Made by a program: the position numbers and the translations under genes. This document shows positions 58,001 through 62,375 of a stretch of 64,000 nt of DNA, piece by piece (within the stretch, counting starts at the first letter, position 1; every line of letters begins with the position of its first letter). The DNA is taken from positions 297,689 to 361,688 of the forward strand of contig NZ_JADMLG010000006.1 of the NCBI RefSeq assembly GCF_015674855.1. The letters are read 5' to 3'. The notes beneath the pieces were generated by a model, which worked only from the letters and a program-made list of their open reading frames with translations, was not told the origin of the DNA and made no database searches. This DNA comes from Nocardia bovistercoris (lineage in GTDB: Bacteria > Actinomycetota > Actinomycetes > Mycobacteriales > Mycobacteriaceae).

Positions 58001-58204
58001 GGAGCCCGCGAGGTGCTGGGCGAACCAGATGCCGCGCTGCGCGGCGGACAGTTGGAGTATCTCGGGCGTCGCCGGACCGGTGAATCCCTTTCCGTCGCCG
58101 TGTGTTCCGGCCTCGCCACCGGATGCCGGGTGACCGGGAAGGTCATCCGAACCTGGCTGCGATACCGAACCGGGCTGCGATGAAATCGATCGCGATGTGG
58201 TCAT
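40028..58204 (-). CDS. Five-module non-ribosomal peptide synthetase with thioesterase
   Basis: One gene encodes about 6,058 residues. Domain order with key motifs (approximate residues): C1 (HHIALDG), A1 (TSGSTGTPKG ~650), T1 (GGDS ~1030), E (HHLAVDAVS ~1217), C2 (HHIALDGWS ~1712), A2 (TSGSTGKPKA ~2190), T2 (~2570), C3 (HHVILDGWS ~2790), A3 (~3260), T3 (~3640), C4 (HHIAGDG ~3830), A4 (~4320), T4 (~4700), C5 (HHICGDG ~4890), A5 (~5365), T5 (GGNS ~5745), TE (GWSMGG ~5890). All five carriers keep the Ser for phosphopantetheine. A pentapeptide with a D-residue first is predicted, released by TE hydrolysis or cyclisation. C1 at the very N-terminus suggests an acyl cap or an upstream partner. Start ATG at 58204, with GGAGG upstream after a GC-rich gap. 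No MbtH gene is nearby. Product unknown. Confidence 0.93.
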   Translation of the reverse strand: MTTSRSISSQPGSVSQPGSDDLPGHPASGGEAGTHGDGKGFTGPATPEILQLSAAQRGIWFAQHLAGSSPISVAQYVEIVGELRTELLVEACRTASREFGSGHLHLLEVDGEPRQYVDHEVGSPVSILDLRGYADPMATAHRLMARDYSAPLDLLRDDLMKSIVFQVDSDQYLWYQRAHHIALDGYAAVTMLHRIRELYNAWWRGEQPPPSKANDLGDLIEQDLAYRGSERFGNDRKYWTEHLAGAPAVVSLAGRVSKPTIHPALVSTPLPEDTARLLDETVAARGTSVAPVIVAAFATYLARMTGSEEVLLSLPVSGRHSAVLRRSGGMVANVVPLRVRVAGSDVGDVIAAAQGELTSALRRQRYRQEDIFRDMGIARDEAASFGPAVNLMMLENEMLFGETAGRLHVLTSGPTADLFVNIYPGAGKNSTHIDFQGNPNVYSPDDLAAHHRRFLMFLHEFLAGADRPIGELSLLTDEERDALLPVRGPRGDRTRLLPDLLADGVARDRDATAIVAAGETVTYGELDVLSSTLARELISRGCGPDTAVGIVLRRSVESIVAAWAVAKSGAAIVQIDPDYPPKRIEHMCADSEVRVAITAAAFADRLSDGVRAVVLDDPEAARIRERAASDPIRDDERTRPPHPTDLAYVTYTSGSTGTPKGVQVTHAGLANLVADRAAAYGIDATSRVSYALSPSFDASMEQFLTCFATGAALVVVAPEVIGGERLTRLLADERVTHLTLTPTMLATVDPAPLTSLRAVAVGGDACPPHVLERWTRNVVVHNEYGPTEATVTAAGAVVTDEGEHTVGGPVRGVSAMILDAAMQPAPKGTAGELYLAGPGLARGYSHLFGQTAARFVADPYGDPGERMYRTGDLARWVGPESAMSLELLGRTDFQVKIRGYRIEPGEIDAALTAHADVDLSATVAVRNNAGATVLASYVVPVRDHRIDPVDIERFARETLPPHMVPAVILPMDSLPMNAFGKLDRDALPEPVFAAARAGRAPSTRREIAIAGLFAEVLGVPQVGADDSFFALGGDSILSIQLVARAKAAGLAFTTQHVFEHKTVAGLAAAATEVADEPRLRELPGGGVGSLPLSPIMHAMLGRGHIDRFAQAALVELPDGADRAELVRALQALLDHHDMLRAVLRDGASELDVREPGAVDAADVIDGARLERRDAAEIDGYLHAAADRLDPAAGALVRLAWLRDADGTRPDLLWLVVHHLAVDAVSWRILLTDLAHAWQQVRDGGVPSFAPSTTTYRRWAHGLAEWARAGHTEELEFWKGVLARGDRLLGARDLDPERDMTATAGRIRTRIPAEVTEAVLTTVPARFNGSANDAILTALALALARLRGGRDTSNEGGLVWLEGHGREEQAVPGADLSATVGWFTTRFPVRVDLSDIDLDDAFAGGAAAGAAVKQVKERLRAVPDNGIGFGLLRHLDPRGAAELGDTPAPQISVNYLGRVGAAEQSGAWTPTTEFTALTATTDAAMALPSVLGLEAIAVPGPDGLELDATWEFAAQILTSAEVEELADLWVLALRGLAEHVRSATAGGFTPSDFPFVSVSQADVDRWRLDYPTMTEVWPLTALQSGLLFHAVYDDEGSADGYVVRAVLTLAGTVHADRMRRAAQLVVDRHDSLRAAFVESAEGPRQIVSRECRIEWRQSDLTDIHDAGDRERELRRLIEASGAPFDPARAPLLRFHLVRVAAREYHLLLANHHIALDGWSMPLLLHDLVSLYRTDGDQSELAPPRSYRDYVQWLHGQDREAAIAAWRAALDGIESPTRVAGEPDLSVAARDAEVALDLDGATTAAVLELGRTHGVTANTALQVAWALLLTVLTGRSDVVFGNTVSHRPPQIPEIERMVGLFINTLPVRVRLDPNESVGELLVRVQAEQAAMLDYRHVGLAELQRATGVAEMFDTVTVLESYPIDREGLAGTLDDAGLEVVDVEAQDATPYPLSLQVTPPRPRPDGRSDTREPGAYAVALKFATDRFGVEEAAILLERFASMLRQIVTGTDRKVAAISSCRESERAELLSVGSTPENTELTLRRILSDTAREHPDATAVRFGDTALTYRELDRRADALAVRLMNRGARPESFVALALPRSIELVEAIWAVAKTGAAFVALDSDNPAHRLAELLSDSRTKLGVTDSSVAPRLPETVDWLVLDAGEDPPQPIGIPTAVEPLRPDNAAYVIYTSGSTGKPKAVELSHRGLADVVRAQAESFGAGPDSVVLQVASPGFDACLSELLLAHSSGACLVVAPPHVYAGSDLAELLRAERVSHAIITPSALNTMDPSGLPALEAVAVVGEATGSDTVRRWGTNHRLMNHYGPTETTIWATGSDDLRPGEPVSIGGPIRGVSVTVLDMWLRPVPVGMTGELYIGGPGLARGYFDRPDVTASRFVADPNSGQRIYRTGDAVRWVRGRAGLELDYLGRNDQQVKIHGLRIETGDIDAHLDRNAAVAVAATVVQDGPAGEPVLVSYVVAAPGAALDVRALHEDLANTLTYYMNPTAIVELDAMPLTAAGKIDRNTLRRRAFESEAVDGRAPSTPAERIMAQLFADVLHLDEVSAESNFFTLGGDSIVSMRLVALARSAGLIITPRNVFEAKTVAALAAIARGNPDAVDDREPDGPVGRVAGRAPRPSDFPLVALTGADVEHLEQRYDAPADVWPLSPMQSGIHFHSTFDSEGADNYTVRTMIEFSGEIDAARLRRAAQAVVDRHDILRVAFAETTSGPCQIVSRHAEVRFREVDLTAETGTDLAAVAEADAADGFDLSAPPLLRFTLIRTGQGAFALNITNHHVILDGWSMPLLLRDLLEYYGSPSRIGVGEPAPTYRDYLTWLARQDVAASTAAWAREYSDIDGPTLVARAPAGGSTAAGEVLARLSASRFEQLRTVVAESAVTVNTAVAAAWAMNLRVLTGATEVIFGSAVSGRPPQLSMVDQTLGMFLNTVPVRVRLAPSVTPRELLADIQAQHARMLDHHFVGLPDIHRAAGVPALFDTALTFQSFPLDRRTLQQLVASAGLRVDSVGGVDATPYPLSLVVAPIAAEDDGAQELQISLRYLEHEFAPERAREILDRFVDLLSRIAANPTTRLAAITPSTALPPTPRHVHIPGVSLPEILAASVARDPDAPAATFGTTTMTYRELDERSNRLARVLSQRTIAGQSVLACAFPRSTTALVAIWAAAKAGTAFVPVDPKLPPERIEYLLSDSKAVLGLTDTASVGQLPESVEWLVLDDEHTAGLVDAASPAPISDAERGGPIHPDRTAYVIYTSGSTGTPKGVLVSHRGLADLVAAQRRVLGVDHRASVLQVAAPSFDASLFELLMAHGSGGRLVIAPPDVYGGPDLADLLGREHVSHAVVTPSALATVPRDGLDGLRVLATAGEQLGSELVDQWAPGRSVINLYGPTEATIWATASAPLAPGAPVTIGGAVGSVTAVVLDTWLRPVPSGVAGELYLLGPALADGYVGRPDLTSACFVAAPFGAPGERMYRTGDIVRRDAEDRLEFLGRDDSQVKVRGTRVELGEIDAALAARADLTFVVTVPRGDERRAVTLVSYVVPAPGATVSGPELRASLTEVLPPYMMPSAVLVLDDIPLTANGKLDRRRLPEPDFPVRAFAPPTSWLEAVVARAFEQVLDLDRVGVDDDFFALGGDSLRASLVVARVGAALDARVPVRALFEAPTVRALAEAADALGGAGRVPLTAAARPEPVPLSLAQQRMWFLNRLEPESAAYNIPVMLRLSGKLDTEALAAALRDVIARHEVLRTIYPETEGEARQLILDEPTVAIEVGRVHAGDVRAAAATFVHRGFDVTADVPMRVGLFEVDDAADGAIGQFLLVLVVHHIAGDGQSMGPLARDVMTAYAARLSGHGPVWEPLEVQYADFALWQRQVLGSADDPDALMHAQLAYWRSTLAGSPDHLELPADRPRPAVASLAGGRVPVEIDAHLHGRLLDLARARGSSLFMVVHAALAVLLGRLSGSDDVVVGTPVAGRGEPGLDALVGMFVNTLVLRTAVDGAQPFARMLDRVRETDLEAFEHADVPFERVVEELNPARSAGQHPLFQVALAFQNLSTVEVVLPEVAVSQSDLDTGICQFDLQLVISDTYAKDGHAQGVSGMMMFARDLFDEATVTGFVRRFLRILTAIAENPAVAVGDIEWLDADDRSWLLSRVGQDAAPAPMLLPEVFAAAVGANGDGAAVVSEAGELTYAELDERSNRLARLLIRSGAAPEQRVVVAIERSVESVVAWWAVVKSGAAYVPVDPRYPTARIAQMISDSGAALGLTTSGARAALPDSVAWIGVDDAAVVERIAALDGHPIAQDERLRPLRVSNVAWVVFTSGSTGVPKGVAVSHAGVADYLAAQRADTALESDSRVLHFASPSFDASLLEILLAVSAGAALVVARSDLHGGDELAELLRAERVTHAFVTPAALASVEPEGLDDLRTVMSGGDEVPADLVRRWSRTDRAGLRRFRVLYGPTETTVVATATGELRPGESPTIGGPLPGMRAMVLDPRLRPVPIGVGGELYLAGPALARGYLNRPGTSASRFVADPFGEPGQRVYRTGDVVRWTADGALEFVGRNDFQVKIRGFRVELGEIDALLGAREDVAFAVTVPRRDGAAPLRLVSYVVAAVEASPSAERLRAALAEELPAYMVPAAVMVLDEIPLSPSGKVDRKALPAPVVATRQFRAPASPVEEIVAGVFAEALGVDGAIGADDDFFDLGGNSLVATRVAARIGAALDTTVPVSMIFEASTVEKLAARAETHTDAARAPLTAGPRPQRLPLSYAQQRMWFLNRFEPDSPAYGIPIVLRLSGGLDVAALRSAVDDVLARHEVLRTVYPQVEGEPVQLVLPAAEATSALTVLPIAESELPEAITALLATPFDVTVEMPFRANLFDLGGDDWVLAVVMHHICGDGSSLGPLARDMMTAYQARMGDEAPAWTPLPVQYADYAIWQRAVLGAEDDPDSVLRAQIDYWTEQLADPPALLELPADRPRPPAQSYAGATVPMRVDADLHAELQRIARAHNTTLFMVLHAALAATLARLANAADITIGTPYAGRGEPELDDLVGMFVNTLALRTRLRADMSFTELLEQVRETDLAAFGHADVPFERLVQELNPVRSRAHHPLFQVMLAFQNLARTELELPGLALSGVDAETGTSLFDLQVTVSDTYDETGAPAGITGVLTYATDLFDASTVTTFVDRLRRMLDALVSDPSRPVYEVDLLDADEREAVLTRWNSTDRDLPAHETLASAFVRAAREHADRPALISGDRTVTYAEFAARVFRLARWLIARGVGPDSLVALRMRRSLDQVTAMYAVHAAGGGYVPVDPDHPAERVEYMLETAGAEIVLTSLDGVDLSGFDDAPVTDRDRLAPLRPDNIAYLLFTSGSTGRPKGVAVQHRSVLNQLRWIVGSYELTCADVVLQKTPATFDVSVWEIFAPPMVGARTVIAMSDGHTDPAYLAETIAAHRVTVTSFVPSMLAVFADAAPSAPMDSLRAVLIGGEAFGQDVVRAVRSVLPETALHNLYGPTEFTLHATAHQVRESDTGSMPMGAPVWNARAYVLDARLRPVPPGVAGDLYLAGDQIARGYHARPGLTAERFVPDPHSIGECMYRTGDSVRWQHTGELEYLGRTDFQVKLRGLRIELGEIEAVFAEHESVARAIVSVITTETVDYLVCYLIPAAGATVDTDAVVARAAGELPGYMMPTTVMVLDTVPLTPSGKLDRARLPKPVLAVGEFREPSSPLEEEVARAFEQVLGVPKVGADDDFYALGGNSLRSVQVVSELKKELDVEIPVRWMLSDPSPAELAKRIESGMRSGADLEEVPAFGLDVLLPIRTEGDRPPLFCVHPASGLAWCYQALDRYITEDRPIYGIQAPQISGETPGPRTIADIADRYFAEIRTVQPHGPYHLMGWSMGGLIAHAVAAAIRAAGEEVALLGLLDAESSGIDADSVTTITAGELVSNLGPVLGIDFVRADATAAQAAEQIAEYLDGGLDIDAATLERLTDAYNLSILAAAEWEPPTVDTDMLYFTAARDRRSDATGHRGWIPFVQGRVTNFHIDATHLAMTEPAAIAQIARILNSRLD

Positions 58205-59236
58205 CCGACCCCCACCTCCACGCATTCGTCGTTCCAGAAGTCCGCCCGCCGCCGCGGCCACCGAGGGCCCGGCCGTACGGGGTCGACAGGCTTGGTGTGC
58301 CGTCGGGCGAGTCGCCCCGCCAGGCGACGAAGCCGCCCGCGGCGAGATGCTCGCGAGAGAAGCGCTCAAGGGATCGAGCGAATCCGCGGCTACGCGCACC
58401 GTTGATTCGATCGCCCGCTAGCTCGACCGCGCTGGGAGCTAGTGAGAGCGCGCCGGACGCGCCGGTTTGAGGCGGATCCGTCGATTGCGGAGTCGGCGGC
58501 CCATCGGCAGCGCCATGACCCGAGATTTCGAATAACCGAAAGGACTCGAAAGGGAGTAGTTTTCGGTCAGCAAATACTTGCTATCGTTATTTTCCATTGC
58601 TTGCACCAGACAGACCCTGGACGTACAGTCCGGGGTCGATTCGTTTCCTCATCGAACGACCGCACTGTCGTCGATTCTCGCTATGGATTCATCGCACCTT
58701 CCCACGGCGAACGTTACGCCCGCTGTAGCGCGGTGCGGTCGAAGACAATCCGACCGGCGGTCGCCGATGCACTTCTTCTTGTGTCGACAACCAGCTTGAA
58801 CCTGCGATCATAACCACGGGTACTTCAGTCCGCAACGGCTTTCGCGAGCACCGACCGAAGGCCCGCCCATATCGACCGATCACTTATGGCAGACTCTTCG
58901 ACCGCAATATCGGAAGATATCGAAATGCTAGCGATAGACGAATTCATTCGACCTTCACCAACGGCCTGAGTACTATGCTCCGACACCGTCAGACAGGGAA
59001 AATTCTTGTGCGGAATTCGATTTCTTCACCCGATCGGGCAAACATTTGGCTGTGATGATCGCCGCAGCCCCGACACGCACACTTCGCCCCATCCCCGGCG
59101 GCGTCGAACCCGCCTCCGAGCCGTGCGAACACCGGCGGGGGCACCCCTTCGGACAGACACGCCGATCTCCGCCCATCCGCGCGCGCCGCAGCTCCGAATG
59201 AGAACAGTAGGGCCTTATCCGGAAATGAGGTAACCC
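58205..59236. other. Gene-free region between NRPS and secreted protein
   Basis: 1,032 bp. Short open frames here (for example 58442-58813) show no family likeness, no ribosome site and no codon bias, so none is called. The middle part (about 58530-58990) is unusually AT-rich for this genome and probably holds the divergent promoters. No IdeR/DtxR-type iron box was seen. Confidence 0.6.
58569..58582. promoter_or_regulatory. Palindrome AGCAAATACTTGCT in the NRPS upstream region
   Basis: 5-bp arms AGCAA/TTGCT with a 4-bp centre, 365 bp before the NRPS start. It matches the published KstR2 motif AnCAAGnnCTTGnT except at one position. Whether a KstR2-like TetR protein acts here is inference. Confidence 0.35.
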
Positions 59237-60049
59237 ATGGGCACACTCGGCAGATCCACCGCCGCACACCGCCGCTCCCCCGCCTTGCGCCCGGCCATCG
59301 TGCTGCTCGGCGGCGCGGTCTGCGCGGCCGTGGCCGGGACATCCCCGGCCATCGCCGACGACGGCCCCTCGGGCCCGCCACCCCTCGCCCTACCCTTCGC
59401 GCCCCCGCCGGGCCCGCTCACGGCCCTGCCGCTCGGCCTGCCGACGGCCGATCTCGGACAGCCGAGCCCAGCCGCCACGCCGTTCGGGATTCCGGACCTC
59501 CCGTTCCGGATTCCGAACCTGGCGCCGCCGGTCACACCCGCGCCGGTCGCCGACTCCGATCCGAACCCGACACCGATAGCCGACTCCGATCCGGCCGCGC
59601 CACCGCAGGCCGAGGAGATCCGCATCGGCAGCGTCGAATTCAGCCGCCCGAGCATCGTCACCCCCGAACAGGCGGCCCAGTTCAACTCGGGCACCGCCGA
59701 GGTCGAGGACACCGTCTCCGACGTGCTCGACAGCTCGGGCATGGACCCGGTCCGCTCCGACGAGGTCGCCGCACAGATGATCGGCGACGCCGCCGTCGGC
59801 GCGGTGGTCGGGGGCGTGGTGGCCGCCCCGGTCGCCGCCGCCGTGGGCGCGGTGGTCGGCGGTGTCGGCGGATTCGTTCTCGGTATCCCTTTCCTGCCCA
59901 CCGGCCTGGTGGTCGGCCCGGTGATCGGCGCCACCATGGTCGCCGCCTTCATCGCCGCCCCCGCCGTCATAGCGGGCGCGGTCATCGGGGCAGGCGTAGG
60001 CGCGGTCCAGGGCTACAACGCACCATTGGACCCGCCACCCGCACCCTGA
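59237..60049 (+). CDS. Secreted Pro/Ala-rich protein with glycine-zipper C-terminus
   Basis: This 270-residue protein has a signal peptide (Arg-rich start, hydrophobic IVLLGGAVCAAVAG, likely cleavage after SPAIA at 40), then a Pro/Leu/Ala-rich segment with a duplicated ADSDPN/ADSDPA motif. A short charged domain (about 125-180) follows, then a hydrophobic Gly/Ala/Val stretch (about 183-262) with GxxxG spacing (VGAVVGGVVAAPVAAAVGAV) that may insert in the membrane or cell envelope. GAGG precedes the ATG. Similar secreted proteins are common in Nocardia and are of unknown function. Single-gene unit. Confidence 0.75.
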   Translation: MGTLGRSTAAHRRSPALRPAIVLLGGAVCAAVAGTSPAIADDGPSGPPPLALPFAPPPGPLTALPLGLPTADLGQPSPAATPFGIPDLPFRIPNLAPPVTPAPVADSDPNPTPIADSDPAAPPQAEEIRIGSVEFSRPSIVTPEQAAQFNSGTAEVEDTVSDVLDSSGMDPVRSDEVAAQMIGDAAVGAVVGGVVAAPVAAAVGAVVGGVGGFVLGIPFLPTGLVVGPVIGATMVAAFIAAPAVIAGAVIGAGVGAVQGYNAPLDPPPAP

Positions 60050-60181
60050 ATCCGCCGCTCGTGAGGTGGCCCGGCCGACCGCGGATCACGTCGACCGTAC
60101 GTGGCGCGGATCGTTCTTCCGGACAGCGCGCAGGACGCCGGAACCGGTCGGCACCCACCGGCTGGGTTCGAAGACCAGATG

Positions 60182-61696
60182 TCAGCGCGGGCGGTACAGC
60201 GCAGCCACCGCGTCGGTTCTGGCCTTCAATGCCGCGTTGCGGGGTAGTTCGTCGACTATGACAATGCTCACGGGCACGTGGTGGCCCGGCAGCCAGTCGC
60301 GGACGAGTTCGAGTAGTTCGGTTTCGGTCGGGGCCGGGGCGCCCTGGCGGGGCTGCACGGCGGCGAAGGGGACCTGACCGAGGCGGTGGTCGGCGACTCC
60401 GACCACGCAGGCGTCGCGCACCGCCGGATGGGTCAGCAGGACATTGCGCACGGTCTCCGGGAGGATCTTGAAGCCGCCGCGGTTGATGGCGCCGTCGGCG
60501 CGGCCGTGGATGGTGACGAAGCCGTCGGCGTCCACGGTGGCCAGGTCGGTGGTGCGCACCCACGTCGCGCCGAGCGCGGCCACCTGCGCTTCGAGCAGGC
60601 CCGACGCGCCCGCCTCCACTTCGGTCCCGGAGTCGGGGTCGACCACGCGCACCAGGACGCCGGGCAGCGGCCGACCGACGCTGCCCGCCTTCGCACGGCC
60701 GAACTTCTCGTGCAGGTCGGGTGTCCACGCACATACCGACCCGGCGAATTCGGTGGCGCCGTAGGCCCACAGCAGCGGTATGCCGTAGCGGCGCTCGAAT
60801 TCCTCGCGCAGTTCCGGCTCCAGCGGACCCGAGCCGCCGGGCAGGTAGTCCAGGCTCGCCAGGTCCTCGGGCGGGACCTCGGCTTCGAGGATCATGCGCA
60901 CGATCGTCGGCTGCACGCCGGTGCGCCGCACGCGGTAGGTCCTCACCGCGCGCACCCAGTCGGGCACGGTGAACTTCTCCAGCAGCACCATGCGCTTGCC
61001 GAGGAAGGGCGCGGCAAGCAGCTGGCAGATGCCGATGCTGCCGAACGGCCAGTACACCAGTTCCGGTGGATCGTCGGGCGCGGCCGCCGTGGCGCCGCCG
61101 GTCATGCTGCGCACCGTGTGTCCCAGCGCGGACAGCGGGATCGGCACCCGTTTGGGCGGGCCGGTGGTGCCACTGGTGAGTATGTGCAGGCCGGGGGCGC
61201 TGCGTTCGACCGCCGCGTGATCGATCCGTGACCGATCCCCCGCTGTGACGGCCGCCACGGCGGGTTCCTCGATCGAGATCGCGACGCCCGCGACACCGCC
61301 CGCTTCGCATGCCGCGACAACCGGCTCCGTCCAGTCCTGCCGGTCCGCGACGACCGCGACCAGCGCCGACTGCTCGATGTCGCGCGCGATAGCCGCTGCG
61401 GACTGATAGGAGTTGATCATCACCACGGGCCTGAGTTCGGTGAGGAAACCGAGCACCGCCGCGGCGTGCGGCAGACGGTTGCGCACGACGACGCCGACCC
61501 GCTCGTGTGGGCGCACGCCAACGGCATCGAGGGCCGCCGCGATCCGGGTGATGTAGTCGCCGACCTGCGCGCCCGAGTACCAGCGACGCTCGAATTCGAT
61601 ACAGGGCCGATCGCCGTATTCGGCAAGCCGACGAGCCAACGTCCGCGCGAATTCGACGGCGGCGGTATCGCTCTCGTCACGATGCTGAGTGGACAT
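60182..61696 (-). CDS. AMP-dependent acyl-CoA synthetase
   Basis: This 504-residue ANL ligase has the phosphate loop TSGTTGPPKR (174-183), YGATEFAGSVCAW, DLATVDADGFVTIHGRADGAINRGGFKI and the C-terminal Lys491 in NAALKART. It is closest within this window to the ligase at 18150-19625 (same loop, same ATEF motif), which links the two ends of the window. It is the second gene of a leftward pair with DoxX, 24 bp apart. Substrate unknown; it could activate an acid for catabolism or an acyl starter for the NRPS. Confidence 0.86.
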   Translation of the reverse strand: MSTQHRDESDTAAVEFARTLARRLAEYGDRPCIEFERRWYSGAQVGDYITRIAAALDAVGVRPHERVGVVVRNRLPHAAAVLGFLTELRPVVMINSYQSAAAIARDIEQSALVAVVADRQDWTEPVVAACEAGGVAGVAISIEEPAVAAVTAGDRSRIDHAAVERSAPGLHILTSGTTGPPKRVPIPLSALGHTVRSMTGGATAAAPDDPPELVYWPFGSIGICQLLAAPFLGKRMVLLEKFTVPDWVRAVRTYRVRRTGVQPTIVRMILEAEVPPEDLASLDYLPGGSGPLEPELREEFERRYGIPLLWAYGATEFAGSVCAWTPDLHEKFGRAKAGSVGRPLPGVLVRVVDPDSGTEVEAGASGLLEAQVAALGATWVRTTDLATVDADGFVTIHGRADGAINRGGFKILPETVRNVLLTHPAVRDACVVGVADHRLGQVPFAAVQPRQGAPAPTETELLELVRDWLPGHHVPVSIVIVDELPRNAALKARTDAVAALYRPR

Positions 61697-61720
61697 CCGA
61701 TACTCTCTCCGGCTCGATGG

Positions 61721-62230
61721 TCAGGCTTCGGCGCGGGCCGGTGGTCGGTAGAACAGGGCGAGTTGCCCGACGCCCGCGACCGCGCCGAGGCCGAGCGCGA
61801 TCGCGAAGCCGATCACGCCGTCCACCCGGTCGGCGCCGAACAGCAGGTGGTCGACACTGATCCGGCCCGGCCCGATGGTGGCGACGCCGACCGCGCCCAC
61901 AGCGAGTACCAGGTTGTATTCCCAGCCTTCGCCGACGATGAAGAACCCTTTGGACCGATGCACGGTCCATGCGGCGACCAGCATTAGCGCCACGAATCCC
62001 GCTCCAGCCAGCGGCGTCAGCAGCCCGAGGGCGAGCGCGAGGCCGACACCGACCTCACTGCCCGCGGCGAGGCGCGCGTGCACGATGCCGGGCCGCATCC
62101 CGATACTGTCGAACCATGCGGCAGTTCCCGGTATCCGCCCGCCCCCGAAGAATTTGTTGTAGCCGTGGGCGGCCAAGGTCAGGCCGAGACACACGCGCAG
62201 GATCAGCACGCCCGCATCGAGCGCCGTCAT
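61721..62230 (-). CDS. DoxX-family membrane protein
   Basis: This 169-residue protein has four hydrophobic spans and the N-terminal pattern LRVCLGLTLAAHGYNKFFGGG typical of DoxX/DoxD-like proteins, small quinone-linked or redox-linked membrane proteins. First gene of the leftward unit with the acyl-CoA ligase, divergent from the acyl-CoA dehydrogenase. Pairing with a dehydrogenase and a ligase suggests membrane redox coupling, but this is inference. Confidence 0.82.
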   Translation of the reverse strand: MTALDAGVLILRVCLGLTLAAHGYNKFFGGGRIPGTAAWFDSIGMRPGIVHARLAAGSEVGVGLALALGLLTPLAGAGFVALMLVAAWTVHRSKGFFIVGEGWEYNLVLAVGAVGVATIGPGRISVDHLLFGADRVDGVIGFAIALGLGAVAGVGQLALFYRPPARAEA

Positions 62231-62294
62231 CGCCGCACCCCGTGATCAGCGCCGCGCGACACCGCGCCCGAAACATATCCCGTATCCCATACCG

Positions 62295-62315
62295 CTAGCA
62301 TTACAGTAATGTTAG
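62295..62315. promoter_or_regulatory. Palindromic operator between DoxX and acyl-CoA dehydrogenase genes
   Basis: A 21-bp imperfect palindrome centred on CATTACAGTAATG (62299-62311, perfect). Arms CTAGCATTAC and GTAATGTTAG match at 9 of 10 positions. It would control both divergent units. The core TTACAGTAA contains the TACTGTA half-site of the regulon operator on the opposite strand. Confidence 0.6.
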
Positions 62316-62375
62316 ACACTCCGGGCGGGCGGTCAAGCGACGCCCGGTGCCGCCCGCGAACGAGAGGCCATGCCC

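Noticed and set aside
58442..58813. Small open frame (123 codons) in the NRPS upstream region
   Set aside because: No ribosome site, no codon bias and no recognisable domain; it lies in the AT-rich regulatory stretch.
58205..59236. Iron-regulated (IdeR) box upstream of the NRPS, expected if it made a siderophore
   Set aside because: No TTAGGTTAGSCTAACCTAA-like sequence was found in the region.
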